Shown piece after piece: positions 9,143 through 16,909 of a stretch of DNA of 64,000 nucleotides. This DNA is from Oscillospiraceae bacterium. GTDB taxonomy: Bacteria > Bacillota > Clostridia > Oscillospirales > Oscillospiraceae. The notes below the pieces were generated by a model. The model was not told where the DNA came from. It worked only from the letters and a program-made list of their open reading frames with translations, and made no database searches. The DNA lies in assembly GCA_015067845.1 (NCBI GenBank), contig SVLT01000002.1:62001-126000 (forward strand), given 5' to 3'. How positions within the stretch are numbered: the first letter of the stretch is position 1; the number at the start of each line of letters is the position of its first letter. The position numbers were made by a program, and so were the translations under genes.

Positions 9143-9196
9143 TTAGTGAAGAGTCACTAATGTGCAACTTCGATTTCGGTTATCATATTAGTGATA
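9143..9196. promoter_or_regulatory. divergent operator region: perfect palindrome
   Basis: TTAGTGA-AGAG-TCACTAA (9143-9160) is a perfect 7-base inverted repeat with a 4-base centre. A second weaker dyad, TATCA-6-TGATA, lies at 9181-9196. Both fall between the divergent starts of the SLOG gene (9093) and the XRE gene (9218), the expected place for an autoregulatory operator of the XRE protein. Confidence 0.6.
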
Positions 9197-9217
9197 AATC
9201 AACCGGAGGTGGTGCAC

Positions 9218-9460
9218 ATGAATACAGCAGAGACAATCGCGTTCAGAATTCGCCAACTGTGCAAGCAGCGGGGCATCACTCCGAATGGATTAAGCACCTT
9301 GTCTGCAGTACCGCAGTCTACCATCAAGAGCATCTTGAACGGCGAAAGCCAGAACCCTGGCAGCGTTACAATCAAGAAGTTGTGCGATGCATTTGAAATC
9401 ACGCTTGGTGAGTTCTACAGCACACCGGAGTTTGATGCATTGGAGCAAGAAATCAAATAG
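9218..9460 (+). CDS. XRE-family HTH transcriptional regulator
   Basis: An 80-residue Cro/C1-type helix-turn-helix protein (IRQLCKQRGITPNGLSTLSA, then PQSTIKSILNG as recognition helix). It consists of the DNA-binding domain alone. The ATG at 9218 follows CCGGAGGTGGTG; the longer frame from 9191 has no ribosome site and is rejected. It is divergent from the SLOG/lipoprotein/zeta/PARG genes and probably controls both directions through the palindrome at 9143-9160 (inference). Confidence 0.88.
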   Translation: MNTAETIAFRIRQLCKQRGITPNGLSTLSAVPQSTIKSILNGESQNPGSVTIKKLCDAFEITLGEFYSTPEFDALEQEIK

Positions 9461-9480
9461 CACTCCAAATAACAAATATG

Positions 9481-9528
9481 ACGCAGATCGTTGAGCGGAA
9501 ATAACCGCCAACAGATCTGCGTCTTTTT
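9481..9528 (+). terminator. rho-independent terminator after XRE gene
   Basis: Stem ACGCAGATC...GATCTGCGT with an inner GCGG/CCGC hairpin, followed by CTTTTTG. It lies 20 bases after the XRE stop. Confidence 0.85.
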
Positions 9529-9666
9529 GATTGGTTCTGCTATGGACCTGTGGAAGGCGGGTGGATTAATCCATTCAATGGAACTATGCTTTCCCCGCAA
9601 TTGCAGCGAAATGCACCGATGCATCGAATAGAATGTCAAATTATTCTAAAATTCCTGCACACAAAA

Positions 9667-9710
9667 GCAAAAGATTTTAAAATTGTCATAGTATGTTTTT
9701 CTGTTACAAT
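9667..9710 (+). promoter_or_regulatory. promoter of esterase gene (weak regulon box)
   Basis: TTGTCA (9683-9688), 16 bases, TACAAT (9705-9710). In the 17-base register used by the other promoters described here, the 15 bases at 9667-9681 (GCAAAAGATTTTAAA) match the CGAAARAAAWTGAAA box at only 10 or 11 positions. Membership is doubtful. Confidence 0.45.
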
Positions 9711-9757
9711 GGAGATGCACAACCAAAAATGAAAGATCATTGTTTAGGAGGAGTTCT

Positions 9758-10576
9758 ATGAAGACATTTACCATATCTTCGTTACCTGACACCAGCGCCT
9801 CCATGGATGTTTTTCTCCGTGAGGCAGAATACGAATTTGTGAACCATCGTAGCAGGCCCTGTGTATTAGTGATCCCCGGCGGTGGCTACCGTTTCGTTGC
9901 CCCCCGTGAGGGTGAGCCTGTAGCGCTTGCCTTTGTGCGGGCAGGCTACCAGGCCTGCGTATTACACTACAGTGTCCGTACAACGGATGATGCCCCTATT
10001 TTGGGCGATACCCCCTTGCGCGAGGCCGGTGCTGCTATCCGCTATATACGGGATCACGCAACCGAATGGGGCATTGATCCTAACAAAATTACAGTCTGCG
10101 GTGGATCCGCCGGCGGCCATTTGGCCGGCAGCATTGGTGTATTCGGCAGCAATCCTACTCGAGTTCCTGGTGCCGAGGACGGAAAATGCCAGCCCAATGC
10201 CATGGTCCTTTGCTATCCCGTCATCTCCTCCGGCTGCAAGGCACACAGCGATTCCTTTGGCAATCTTTCCGGTCATTGGGATGTTTGCCCTGAACGGGAT
10301 CCCTGGTCCCTGGAGAAGCACATCAGCGAAACTACCTGTCCCGCTTTCATCTGGGCACCGGTTTTGGATGCTTGTGTCCCCGTTGAGAATTCGCTGCTGA
10401 TGGCTACTGCCATGCAGGAAAAAGGCATTCTATACGAACTGCATCTTTACAGTAAGGGCTGGCACGGTATCTGCCTGGCCGATGGCGAGGTGGGCGCTCC
10501 TGTGCCGGAAGTTGCCACCTGGTTCCCCATGTGTCTAAATTGGCTCAACGGCATTGGTGTTGGTCCTGGTTATTGA
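9758..10576 (+). CDS. alpha/beta hydrolase, BD-FAE/acetyl-esterase type
   Basis: A 272-residue cytosolic esterase. The oxyanion segment VIPGGGYR is at residues 38-45, the nucleophile elbow GGSAGG at 115-120 (S117), and the remaining triad is probably the Asp in the PVLDACVP segment and the His in KGWHGI. Relatives remove acetyl or feruloyl groups from xylan, pectin or imported oligosaccharides. The start follows AGGAGGAGTTCT. The adjacent PHP remnant suggests a former two-gene unit. Confidence 0.85.
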   Translation: MKTFTISSLPDTSASMDVFLREAEYEFVNHRSRPCVLVIPGGGYRFVAPREGEPVALAFVRAGYQACVLHYSVRTTDDAPILGDTPLREAGAAIRYIRDHATEWGIDPNKITVCGGSAGGHLAGSIGVFGSNPTRVPGAEDGKCQPNAMVLCYPVISSGCKAHSDSFGNLSGHWDVCPERDPWSLEKHISETTCPAFIWAPVLDACVPVENSLLMATAMQEKGILYELHLYSKGWHGICLADGEVGAPVPEVATWFPMCLNWLNGIGVGPGY

Positions 10577-10586
10577 GGTTTTGCCC

Positions 10587-10706
10587 ATGTATAAGATCGA
10601 CCTGCATGTACACACAAAATGCAACAGGGGCCGCTCTTGTATGGATGCCGAAAGCATCGTCAGGGATTATCTGGTGTTTGGGCGAGAATATCTACCTAAG
10701 GCATAG
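10587..10706 (+). pseudogene. truncated PHP-domain gene remnant
   Basis: A 39-codon frame begins MYKIDLHVHTKCNRGRSCMD and goes on ESIVRDYLVFGREY before a stop. DLHVHT is the first metal-binding motif of PHP phosphoesterases, which are normally 200 or more residues long; nothing resembling the rest follows. It starts 10 bases after the esterase stop. Confidence 0.65.
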
Positions 10707-10764
10707 AAAGGTAACCACCTTATCTCTTTCTCCTCTGTCAGAGTGCTGCACGTAATCGATAAGA

Positions 10765-10800
10765 GAATAAAAACGGGCGCGTTCCAAAAGGAACGCGCCC
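10765..10800 (-). terminator. terminator after secreted GH30
   Basis: Perfect 11-base stem GGGCGCGTTCC / GGAACGCGCCC with a 4-base loop (10775-10800). On the minus strand it is followed by GTTTTTATT. Confidence 0.85.
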
Positions 10801-10855
10801 GCAATCTGTGGAGTCTCTATTTTTTATTAAGCATGACAAATATTCTTTAGCTTGA

Positions 10856-13240
10856 TCAGCCTTTCTTTTTCCTGCTGATCAGTACCAACGTGATTACAGC
10901 AGCAGTAACCACCAAAGCGATTATGATCGGTAGCATCACAGAAGGCTCCTCCGGCTGCGGATCCTGCTTAGAAGGTGTGCTGGCGGCAGGTTCTGTTTCT
11001 TCGGGTTCTGTGGGCTGGTCTGTGACAGGAATGTCTGCTTTCTTATCATACACGGAATAATCGAAGTTCTTGTTCGGACGGATACCGTTGGGATTGTCCG
11101 GATTTCTATCAGAAACCACCGCACGGAAATCCATATCCCGGAACACCAGCGTGGTGATGGATTCGTCCGGTAATGTGTATCCGGCATCTGCTGTCATGGT
11201 TCCCCGGAAACCTAGGCTCCGGGCAGCAGAGGTTTCGTATACATCCGCCACGGAACCAGCAGGCAGGCCTACCAGGCTAAAGGTTTGGTCCGCACCGGAA
11301 TCGTTGATGATCACATAAACAAGATTTCCGTTTTTCGGATCCACATACGCCGTGGTAAACACATTTTCCGGCATTCCGTAGCTGTCCGCCTCCACGCGGA
11401 TCGCCCCCTTGGTGAACCGGGCGTATTGACCCATAGCCCACAACCGCTTCGTGGCAACCACATCACTTTGGCCCACATTGTAGTATACCAAGGCGTCAGA
11501 GTAAGATCCGTTACCTCCTGCCAACCAGAAGCTCCATCCATCTACATTCAAAATAGACAGATCTTCATGCATAACCCGGGCTACCGCCACTGCCGAAGTG
11601 ATGCTCAGGTCTGTCTGCTGTGCGCCATACGCAAACTCTGTCTGTCGCAGATTGACCTTTGCAATCATTTTGAACAGATCCTTCATCAGCTGTTCTTTCA
11701 CAGCCGCATTGGCGGCGTAGGAGTGGGCACCAATGTGAGCGAATTTACTGCTATAATCCGGATTCGCATACAGAGTCCAATACAAGTTGTTGATGTAGTT
11801 TTTATCATACCAGGTGCCGGACTCTGCAAAACTGATCCGTACATCTTCCATAGATGGATCTTTCTCACAGCGATCCAACAATTCCGCTGCAATCAGTTCT
11901 ATGATTCGAATTGTCTCATCCGGCTCATAGTGACAGCCTTCCTGATTGCCCACATTCCAGTCATATTGCGGTTCATTGACGGGGCTGACATACTTCACCG
12001 GGATACCAATTTCCCGGTAGAGTTGCACAACATCCACCACATACTTTGCATACGCCTCATAGGCATCCTCACGCAAGTTGGACAACACAGCCGCATCCGG
12101 GTCTGCAAAAGTTTTACCGTTTTTAGTCATAGTAGAGGGGGGTGAATTCATGAAGAAGGTAAAATCATCGATTGTACCCAGATCCCGCAACTTCGTCAGC
12201 ACGGTATAGCCGCCGATATCACGGAGAACATCATAGGAACCGTCTTCCAGAAGAGGTGATTTTGTCGCCCGTATACCCATATTCCCGGCATCGGACATAT
12301 CCTCCAGCACACTGCCCCCCACATTATGGCGATAGTTATTCAGGCCTGCACCCTCATCCGTGAAGAGGGTTTTGAGCATCTGATCGACAAATGGTTCTGT
12401 GCCATAAGTAGTCGCCCACCACGCACCGGAAGCGCCATAGCTTTCTACCGTTTGGTACATTTTGGTCAGATTGGTATATAGCTGATATTCTCCCGCCGGT
12501 GTGCCTGCATTGAACTGATCTCCCTCTGCAAGCAGAGCATCAAAAGACTCGCTCCCTCGGACGATACTGATGTCATCCACATACACAGACAGCGGAAATG
12601 AATACCAATCACCAGAAGGGATGATGCGGAAGCCGATCTGCTGCACAACACCCAAGGTTGCATCAAAGGCATCCATATCGATACCTACCCACCCGGCAAA
12701 ACCATTTGGGATAGACAGGTATCCAAATTCATCCCCATTGTCAATGGTTTGATAAACGGTTTCTTCACCGTTCTGCACCAGATAATAGGGCTTCTCCGGT
12801 CTGGGATAAACACCGTCGATCATAATGCTGAGTTTGAATGTACTGTTTACAAATTCTCGGGTATCCATCCAGAACCAGTACTGCTCCGCACCCAGCCAGT
12901 TGGTGTTTGCTGCGGGATCTTGATCCAACCGTAGGCATATGCCATTGGCGCCCAGATTGTTGGGATGAGCCTTCTCCGTAAAAGTAATTGCAGCAGCGGT
13001 GGTGCCATTTCGGCCCTTGCCATCGGCACGGGTAGCATCCATAAACCCTTTCGCATGGCCACCATAAGTACAGGTCAGATCCCAGCCTATACCACCTTCA
13101 TACAAATCAGTCGGCAATGCTTCCATATCCCACATAACTTCCAATGATTCGGGCATCTCTGCCGCCTGGATTACCGGCAGCATTCCGATTATGATTGCCA
13201 GCACGCAACTAAACGCAAAAACACGAATGACCTTTTTCAT
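10856..13240 (-). CDS. secreted, membrane-anchored GH30 glycoside hydrolase
   Basis: A 794-residue protein with an N-terminal signal peptide (MKKVIRVFAFSCVLAIIIG), a beta-sandwich-like region to about residue 230, a GH30 barrel, and a C-terminal Thr/Glu-Pro linker with a transmembrane helix and RKKKG tail. Catalytic sites are the acid/base in YVSPVNEPQYDW and the nucleophile in RQTEFAYG. FMNSPPSTMTKNGKTFAD is a substrate-site loop shared by GH30 galactanases and related enzymes. It should act on the cell surface on long chains; beta-1,6-galactan is a reasonable but unproven target. The ATG at 13240 follows AGGAGGAATAATT. A cytosolic paralogue lies at 35188-36564. Confidence 0.85.
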   Translation of the reverse strand: MKKVIRVFAFSCVLAIIIGMLPVIQAAEMPESLEVMWDMEALPTDLYEGGIGWDLTCTYGGHAKGFMDATRADGKGRNGTTAAAITFTEKAHPNNLGANGICLRLDQDPAANTNWLGAEQYWFWMDTREFVNSTFKLSIMIDGVYPRPEKPYYLVQNGEETVYQTIDNGDEFGYLSIPNGFAGWVGIDMDAFDATLGVVQQIGFRIIPSGDWYSFPLSVYVDDISIVRGSESFDALLAEGDQFNAGTPAGEYQLYTNLTKMYQTVESYGASGAWWATTYGTEPFVDQMLKTLFTDEGAGLNNYRHNVGGSVLEDMSDAGNMGIRATKSPLLEDGSYDVLRDIGGYTVLTKLRDLGTIDDFTFFMNSPPSTMTKNGKTFADPDAAVLSNLREDAYEAYAKYVVDVVQLYREIGIPVKYVSPVNEPQYDWNVGNQEGCHYEPDETIRIIELIAAELLDRCEKDPSMEDVRISFAESGTWYDKNYINNLYWTLYANPDYSSKFAHIGAHSYAANAAVKEQLMKDLFKMIAKVNLRQTEFAYGAQQTDLSITSAVAVARVMHEDLSILNVDGWSFWLAGGNGSYSDALVYYNVGQSDVVATKRLWAMGQYARFTKGAIRVEADSYGMPENVFTTAYVDPKNGNLVYVIINDSGADQTFSLVGLPAGSVADVYETSAARSLGFRGTMTADAGYTLPDESITTLVFRDMDFRAVVSDRNPDNPNGIRPNKNFDYSVYDKKADIPVTDQPTEPEETEPAASTPSKQDPQPEEPSVMLPIIIALVVTAAVITLVLISRKKKG

Positions 13241-13300
13241 AATTATTCCTCCTAAGCTGCGTTCTTCCGATTCTTGATACAAATACCGATTTCACAAGCG

Positions 13301-14161
13301 TCAGCTAATGCTGAACAGACCAATGACAAATATCCCAAGCACCAAGATCACGATACTGCGCCTGGTCATTTTCTCTTTAAATAAAAGCATTCCCAAAAGG
13401 GTCGAAAGAAGAATGGTGGAAATATTCTGTACTGGAAAGAAGATTGCACTGGGCAAACGGCCAGCCAGAATCGTGTTGCAGACATTGGATCCACCGAAAC
13501 ATAATCCAGTAACGATTGGCATCGCTTCTATTCCATGTATGGAAGTATGTTTTCCGCAGCATAAATACGCAATAAGGGAGCACAGAGAGCCAAACGCAAA
13601 CGCAATCAGAAAGAATGCTGTTTTTTCATTCGCAAATTGTGATGATTGCTGGATTTTTTGCATTAGTCCCAGACCACCAGACGCAATCATCGCAATGTAA
13701 ATATAGACCGGAACCGCACTCCTGTTCCCTTTTGTGTCCGTCTTTTTGCCGGCAGACCACAAAACTACCACAATTGCAATGGCTAACCCAATACCGTTGA
13801 TCACTGTAAAACGTTCATCCCATATGATTGCGCCCGATAGGGTTGGAATAATAAATCCCAGGGCGTACACAGTCGAGCATAAAGATGTATTGCCTTCTTT
13901 TAAACTCAGTGTCAGCATCCATTGCGATGCAACAAGTAACAGCCCGTAAATCAATCCATAAATAACCGTGATCATCGAAACAGATTGGATTTGACCTATG
14001 CTCATCAAAGCAACCAGCAAACCTGCAGTCAAAAACAAAATGATCTGCGATCGGAAGAAGTCCTCTTTTGTTTGACCAGCGCTTGACATTTTTTTGGAAG
14101 CAATTGTTCGACCGGACGCCAAGCACATTGCCAGCACCAAATAGGGAATGTTAGACTTCAT
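13301..14161 (-). CDS. EamA/DMT-superfamily transporter
   Basis: About 286 residues with ten predicted membrane helices in two related halves, the DMT layout (LVLAMCLASGRTIASKK, ALGFIIPTLSGAIIWDE, LLGMLLFKEKMTRRSIVIL). EWDE-type and FKEK motifs at the end of each half are typical of EamA carriers. The substrate is unknown. The frame is open to 14203, but that start lies inside a strong hairpin; the ATG at 14161 gives the normal N-terminus although its ribosome site is poor. Confidence 0.8.
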   Translation of the reverse strand: MKSNIPYLVLAMCLASGRTIASKKMSSAGQTKEDFFRSQIILFLTAGLLVALMSIGQIQSVSMITVIYGLIYGLLLVASQWMLTLSLKEGNTSLCSTVYALGFIIPTLSGAIIWDERFTVINGIGLAIAIVVVLWSAGKKTDTKGNRSAVPVYIYIAMIASGGLGLMQKIQQSSQFANEKTAFFLIAFAFGSLCSLIAYLCCGKHTSIHGIEAMPIVTGLCFGGSNVCNTILAGRLPSAIFFPVQNISTILLSTLLGMLLFKEKMTRRSIVILVLGIFVIGLFSIS

Positions 14162-14169
14162 AACAATAA

Positions 14170-14203
14170 CCGTGCGGAAGGTGCTTGCGTACACCTTCCG
14201 CAT
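14170..14203 (-). terminator. hairpin between FAD oxidoreductase and DMT genes
   Basis: GCGGAAGGTG and CACCTTCCGC form a perfect 10-base stem (about 14175-14202) that sits just upstream of the DMT start. The T-run is poor, so it may be an attenuator or an mRNA-processing/stability element rather than a full terminator. Confidence 0.45.
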
Positions 14204-14226
14204 CCTTTCTTAAAACACCGGAACCA

Positions 14227-15606
14227 TCATCCGAGTTCCACAATATCCTGCTCTGTAACGATCGCGCCAGCGTTGCGGAGCGCTTCTTGCAGTACACGAA
14301 TGTCAATATTTCTCGGAGACACTCCCCGCTGAACAGCCATGGAAGCCGCAATTCCCACCGCATCGCCCTCAATAAAGCATTGCGGCATGACTCTCAGACT
14401 GCCCAGCGCATGGTGATCACAGCTGATGCAACGGCCTGCCACCAAAACATTATGGAGCGTTTGGGGGAGCAGGGCACGGTAAGGGATCTGATAACGGAAG
14501 CCAACAGGCGGCTGCTCCACTTCTTCATCCATACCAATGTTGGTGCAGTTATGGACGTCAAAGAAAAAGCTGCCATAACCAATACTATCATAAAACTTCG
14601 CGCATTTACGGAGATCGTCTGTCGTAATGTAGTAATCGCCCAAAATACGTCGGCTCTCTCTTGTTCCGATTAAAGATGCCGTATGACTCATCCAGGAATT
14701 CTCAAAACCGGGAAGGTACTTCTGGAACACCTTTACAGTCTCGTATGCCTGACGGCGCCCTTCTATGGTCGCATAAGTCAGATCCTCCGTATTCGTGGGA
14801 TCCTTTCCAAAAATATGGGTAAAATTTACACCGATCTGATCTGGTCGGGTAGGAGTCCACCATAACCCGCAGGTGTGATTCTGGAAGGGTTCCATCAGCC
14901 CACGCTCCTGTAGATCTCTCCACAGAAAATCCTGACCCCAATCCTTGCGTCCATATTTTGCCGGATACTCCACCTCCCGGTAATGACACAGACGATCGTA
15001 ATCAATGCCACCAATTTGGAACATCAATGTCATTGGTTGAAGCGCACCATCATTTTCTCTCCCCTTCTCGAAGGGAGCACCTGCTGCGGCAGCAACATCG
15101 CCGTCTCCTGTGCAGTCGATAACCATTTTGGCTTTCACCGCTTGTCTGCCGGATTTATTCTGCAAAAGAACATATTCTACTGTTCCGTTTTTGACAACGA
15201 CATCACTGAATTGGGTATAGTACAACACTTGAATATTGGCACATTGCGCAACCTTCTGCTCCAGGATCAGCTTCAGACGCTCGACCTCAAAATCCAGAGC
15301 CCAATCGTCATAACTACCATACCCCTGTTCCACGATGTCTTTTGTAATCTCATAGCAAAAGCCTCCGACAATCCGGTCATAGGCCAATGGTGCCTGAGAG
15401 CAATACATACAGATATGCCCATGCCAACCAGCTGTTGCGATTCCACCAAGGCACCCGGTCTGCTCGATCAGCAGGACGCTAGAGCCCTGTCTTCCAGCCT
15501 GTACAGCCGCTGCAACGCCTGCAGGGCCACCGCCCACCACCACAACATCCACAACATAATTTACTGCAATTGATTCCTGTATGTTGATCGTTTCCATATG
15601 ATGCAT
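14227..15606 (-). CDS. FAD-dependent oxidoreductase (FAD_oxidored family)
   Basis: A 459-residue flavoprotein. VVVVGGGPAGVAAAVQAGR (residues 21-39) is the dinucleotide fold, followed by LLIEQTGCLGGIAT and a second FAD-contact region VIDCTGDGDVAAAAG. The C-terminal PYRALLPQTLHNVLVAGRCIS is typical of the PF12831 group, often found beside glycoside hydrolases in catabolic loci. The oxidised substrate is unknown. The start at 15606 follows AGGAGGTAAGAAG. It is probably co-transcribed with the PHP gene upstream. Confidence 0.85.
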   Translation of the reverse strand: MHHMETINIQESIAVNYVVDVVVVGGGPAGVAAAVQAGRQGSSVLLIEQTGCLGGIATAGWHGHICMYCSQAPLAYDRIVGGFCYEITKDIVEQGYGSYDDWALDFEVERLKLILEQKVAQCANIQVLYYTQFSDVVVKNGTVEYVLLQNKSGRQAVKAKMVIDCTGDGDVAAAAGAPFEKGRENDGALQPMTLMFQIGGIDYDRLCHYREVEYPAKYGRKDWGQDFLWRDLQERGLMEPFQNHTCGLWWTPTRPDQIGVNFTHIFGKDPTNTEDLTYATIEGRRQAYETVKVFQKYLPGFENSWMSHTASLIGTRESRRILGDYYITTDDLRKCAKFYDSIGYGSFFFDVHNCTNIGMDEEVEQPPVGFRYQIPYRALLPQTLHNVLVAGRCISCDHHALGSLRVMPQCFIEGDAVGIAASMAVQRGVSPRNIDIRVLQEALRNAGAIVTEQDIVELG

Positions 15607-15711
15607 CTTCTTACCTCCTTGGAACCATTGCAACCTATTTTAGCAACGATTCCCTCACTTTACAACCGACGTAGGGTAACAACAAAAATATATGAAATTG
15701 GTCGGAGCCAC

Positions 15712-16719
15712 TCATTCATCCGAATTCAAGAGATCGTCCATAAAGTAGGCGTTTGTATCCGCGCATCTACCTTCCGCATCCACCACCGTTATCCGTACAT
15801 ATCCATCATCCGGGCGCAGACGGAATGCAGCCTCCGTCAGTCCCTCTCCCCGAATCGCATAACTTCTACGCGTTTGATATGTCACCACAATGCGTTGGGC
15901 AGGGGAACATGTGATATGGATCGTGTCTCCCTCTGTCCACAAAGCGTGGATCTCAGGCCCCCAGGAGGCGTAGAAATGGCCTTTCACCAAAGCATCCATG
16001 ATTGCGGAATAACTAAGATTCTCAGCCTTGATCATCGTCCAGGCTCCACATTCATCATCAGACCAACCATGGTTATCGTCTGCAGCAATCGCATAGATCC
16101 GTTTTCCAGCGGAAAGCATATCATCGTAAACCCGTGGGTTATATTCCAGATATCCACCCACCCAGCAATCATAATTCATGATCTCCATGGCATGCATCCC
16201 CTCATAGCCCATATATTCACTATAGTTCTCTCGGGACCATGTTGGATGGTTATATGTAACGAAAAAACCTGCCTCTCTCCCGCGACGCATCATATCGCAG
16301 ACACCAGCGTGGGAGTATTCCCGAACGTAATCCGGTTGGCTTTCATCAAACACGACCTGCTGCCGATAGTTCACCGCATTTCCGCCAAAATACGCACTGC
16401 GGTGATAAAACGGCATGGTTATGTTTTCCGGGTCCATTGCAATGAAGCAAATATGGCAGGTCTTTTTTGTATCCCAAGGACCAGCTCCTTCCGCAGTCAC
16501 ATCCGCTTCGAAGCCGTTAAGGGGCAAAAAATGATCGCTCCGCAAATCCGGGTGAGGCACAAGAACATTGTGATCCGTGAAAGCAATTACGGAATACCCT
16601 TTTCCCATATAGATCTCTTTAATTTCTTGCGGTGTTCTTTTTCCGTCGGATACCGTGCTGTGGCAATGCAGATTTGCCTTATAGAAGGATCCTGTATCGG
16701 GTATCAAGTATCTCTTCAT
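15712..16719 (-). CDS. PHP-domain metal-dependent phosphoesterase family protein
   Basis: A 335-residue protein with PHP metal motifs NLHCHSTVSDG near the N-terminus, AFTDHN, a YNHPTWS segment and ADDNHG. Family members hydrolyse phosphoesters with two or three metal ions; this carbohydrate-associated subgroup has no assigned substrate. The start at 16719 follows GAGGTGACTAACT. Its own leader carries a large palindrome (16797-16853). Confidence 0.8.
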   Translation of the reverse strand: MKRYLIPDTGSFYKANLHCHSTVSDGKRTPQEIKEIYMGKGYSVIAFTDHNVLVPHPDLRSDHFLPLNGFEADVTAEGAGPWDTKKTCHICFIAMDPENITMPFYHRSAYFGGNAVNYRQQVVFDESQPDYVREYSHAGVCDMMRRGREAGFFVTYNHPTWSRENYSEYMGYEGMHAMEIMNYDCWVGGYLEYNPRVYDDMLSAGKRIYAIAADDNHGWSDDECGAWTMIKAENLSYSAIMDALVKGHFYASWGPEIHALWTEGDTIHITCSPAQRIVVTYQTRRSYAIRGEGLTEAAFRLRPDDGYVRITVVDAEGRCADTNAYFMDDLLNSDE

Positions 16720-16796
16720 AGTTAGTCACCTCATTTTTGCATTCTTTGAGCATAGCACGCCTAAGGCAAGCACTGAACCGCCCAACAGAATACAGA

Positions 16797-16853
16797 CCCC
16801 CCATAGCGCAGGTCCGAATTGTTCAAAATTTCAAGATTCTGCACTATGGGGAG
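16797..16853. repeat. imperfect palindromic element, copy 1
   Basis: CCCCATAGCGCAG (left) pairs with CTGCACTATGGGG (right) with one mismatch across a loop of about 27 bases. The CCCCATAG core and position in an intergenic gap match a longer palindrome at 57881-57937. It lies in the leader of the PHP gene and beyond the stop of the beta-helix gene. Confidence 0.6.
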
Positions 16854-16909
16854 AATTGTTTAGAGTATAGTCATATGTTTTGTTCGGCTAAGAATTCTTC
16901 GCATGATAA

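Noticed and set aside
9550..9732. Small 60-codon ORF before the esterase
   Set aside because: It covers the esterase promoter and has no ribosome site or recognisable sequence.
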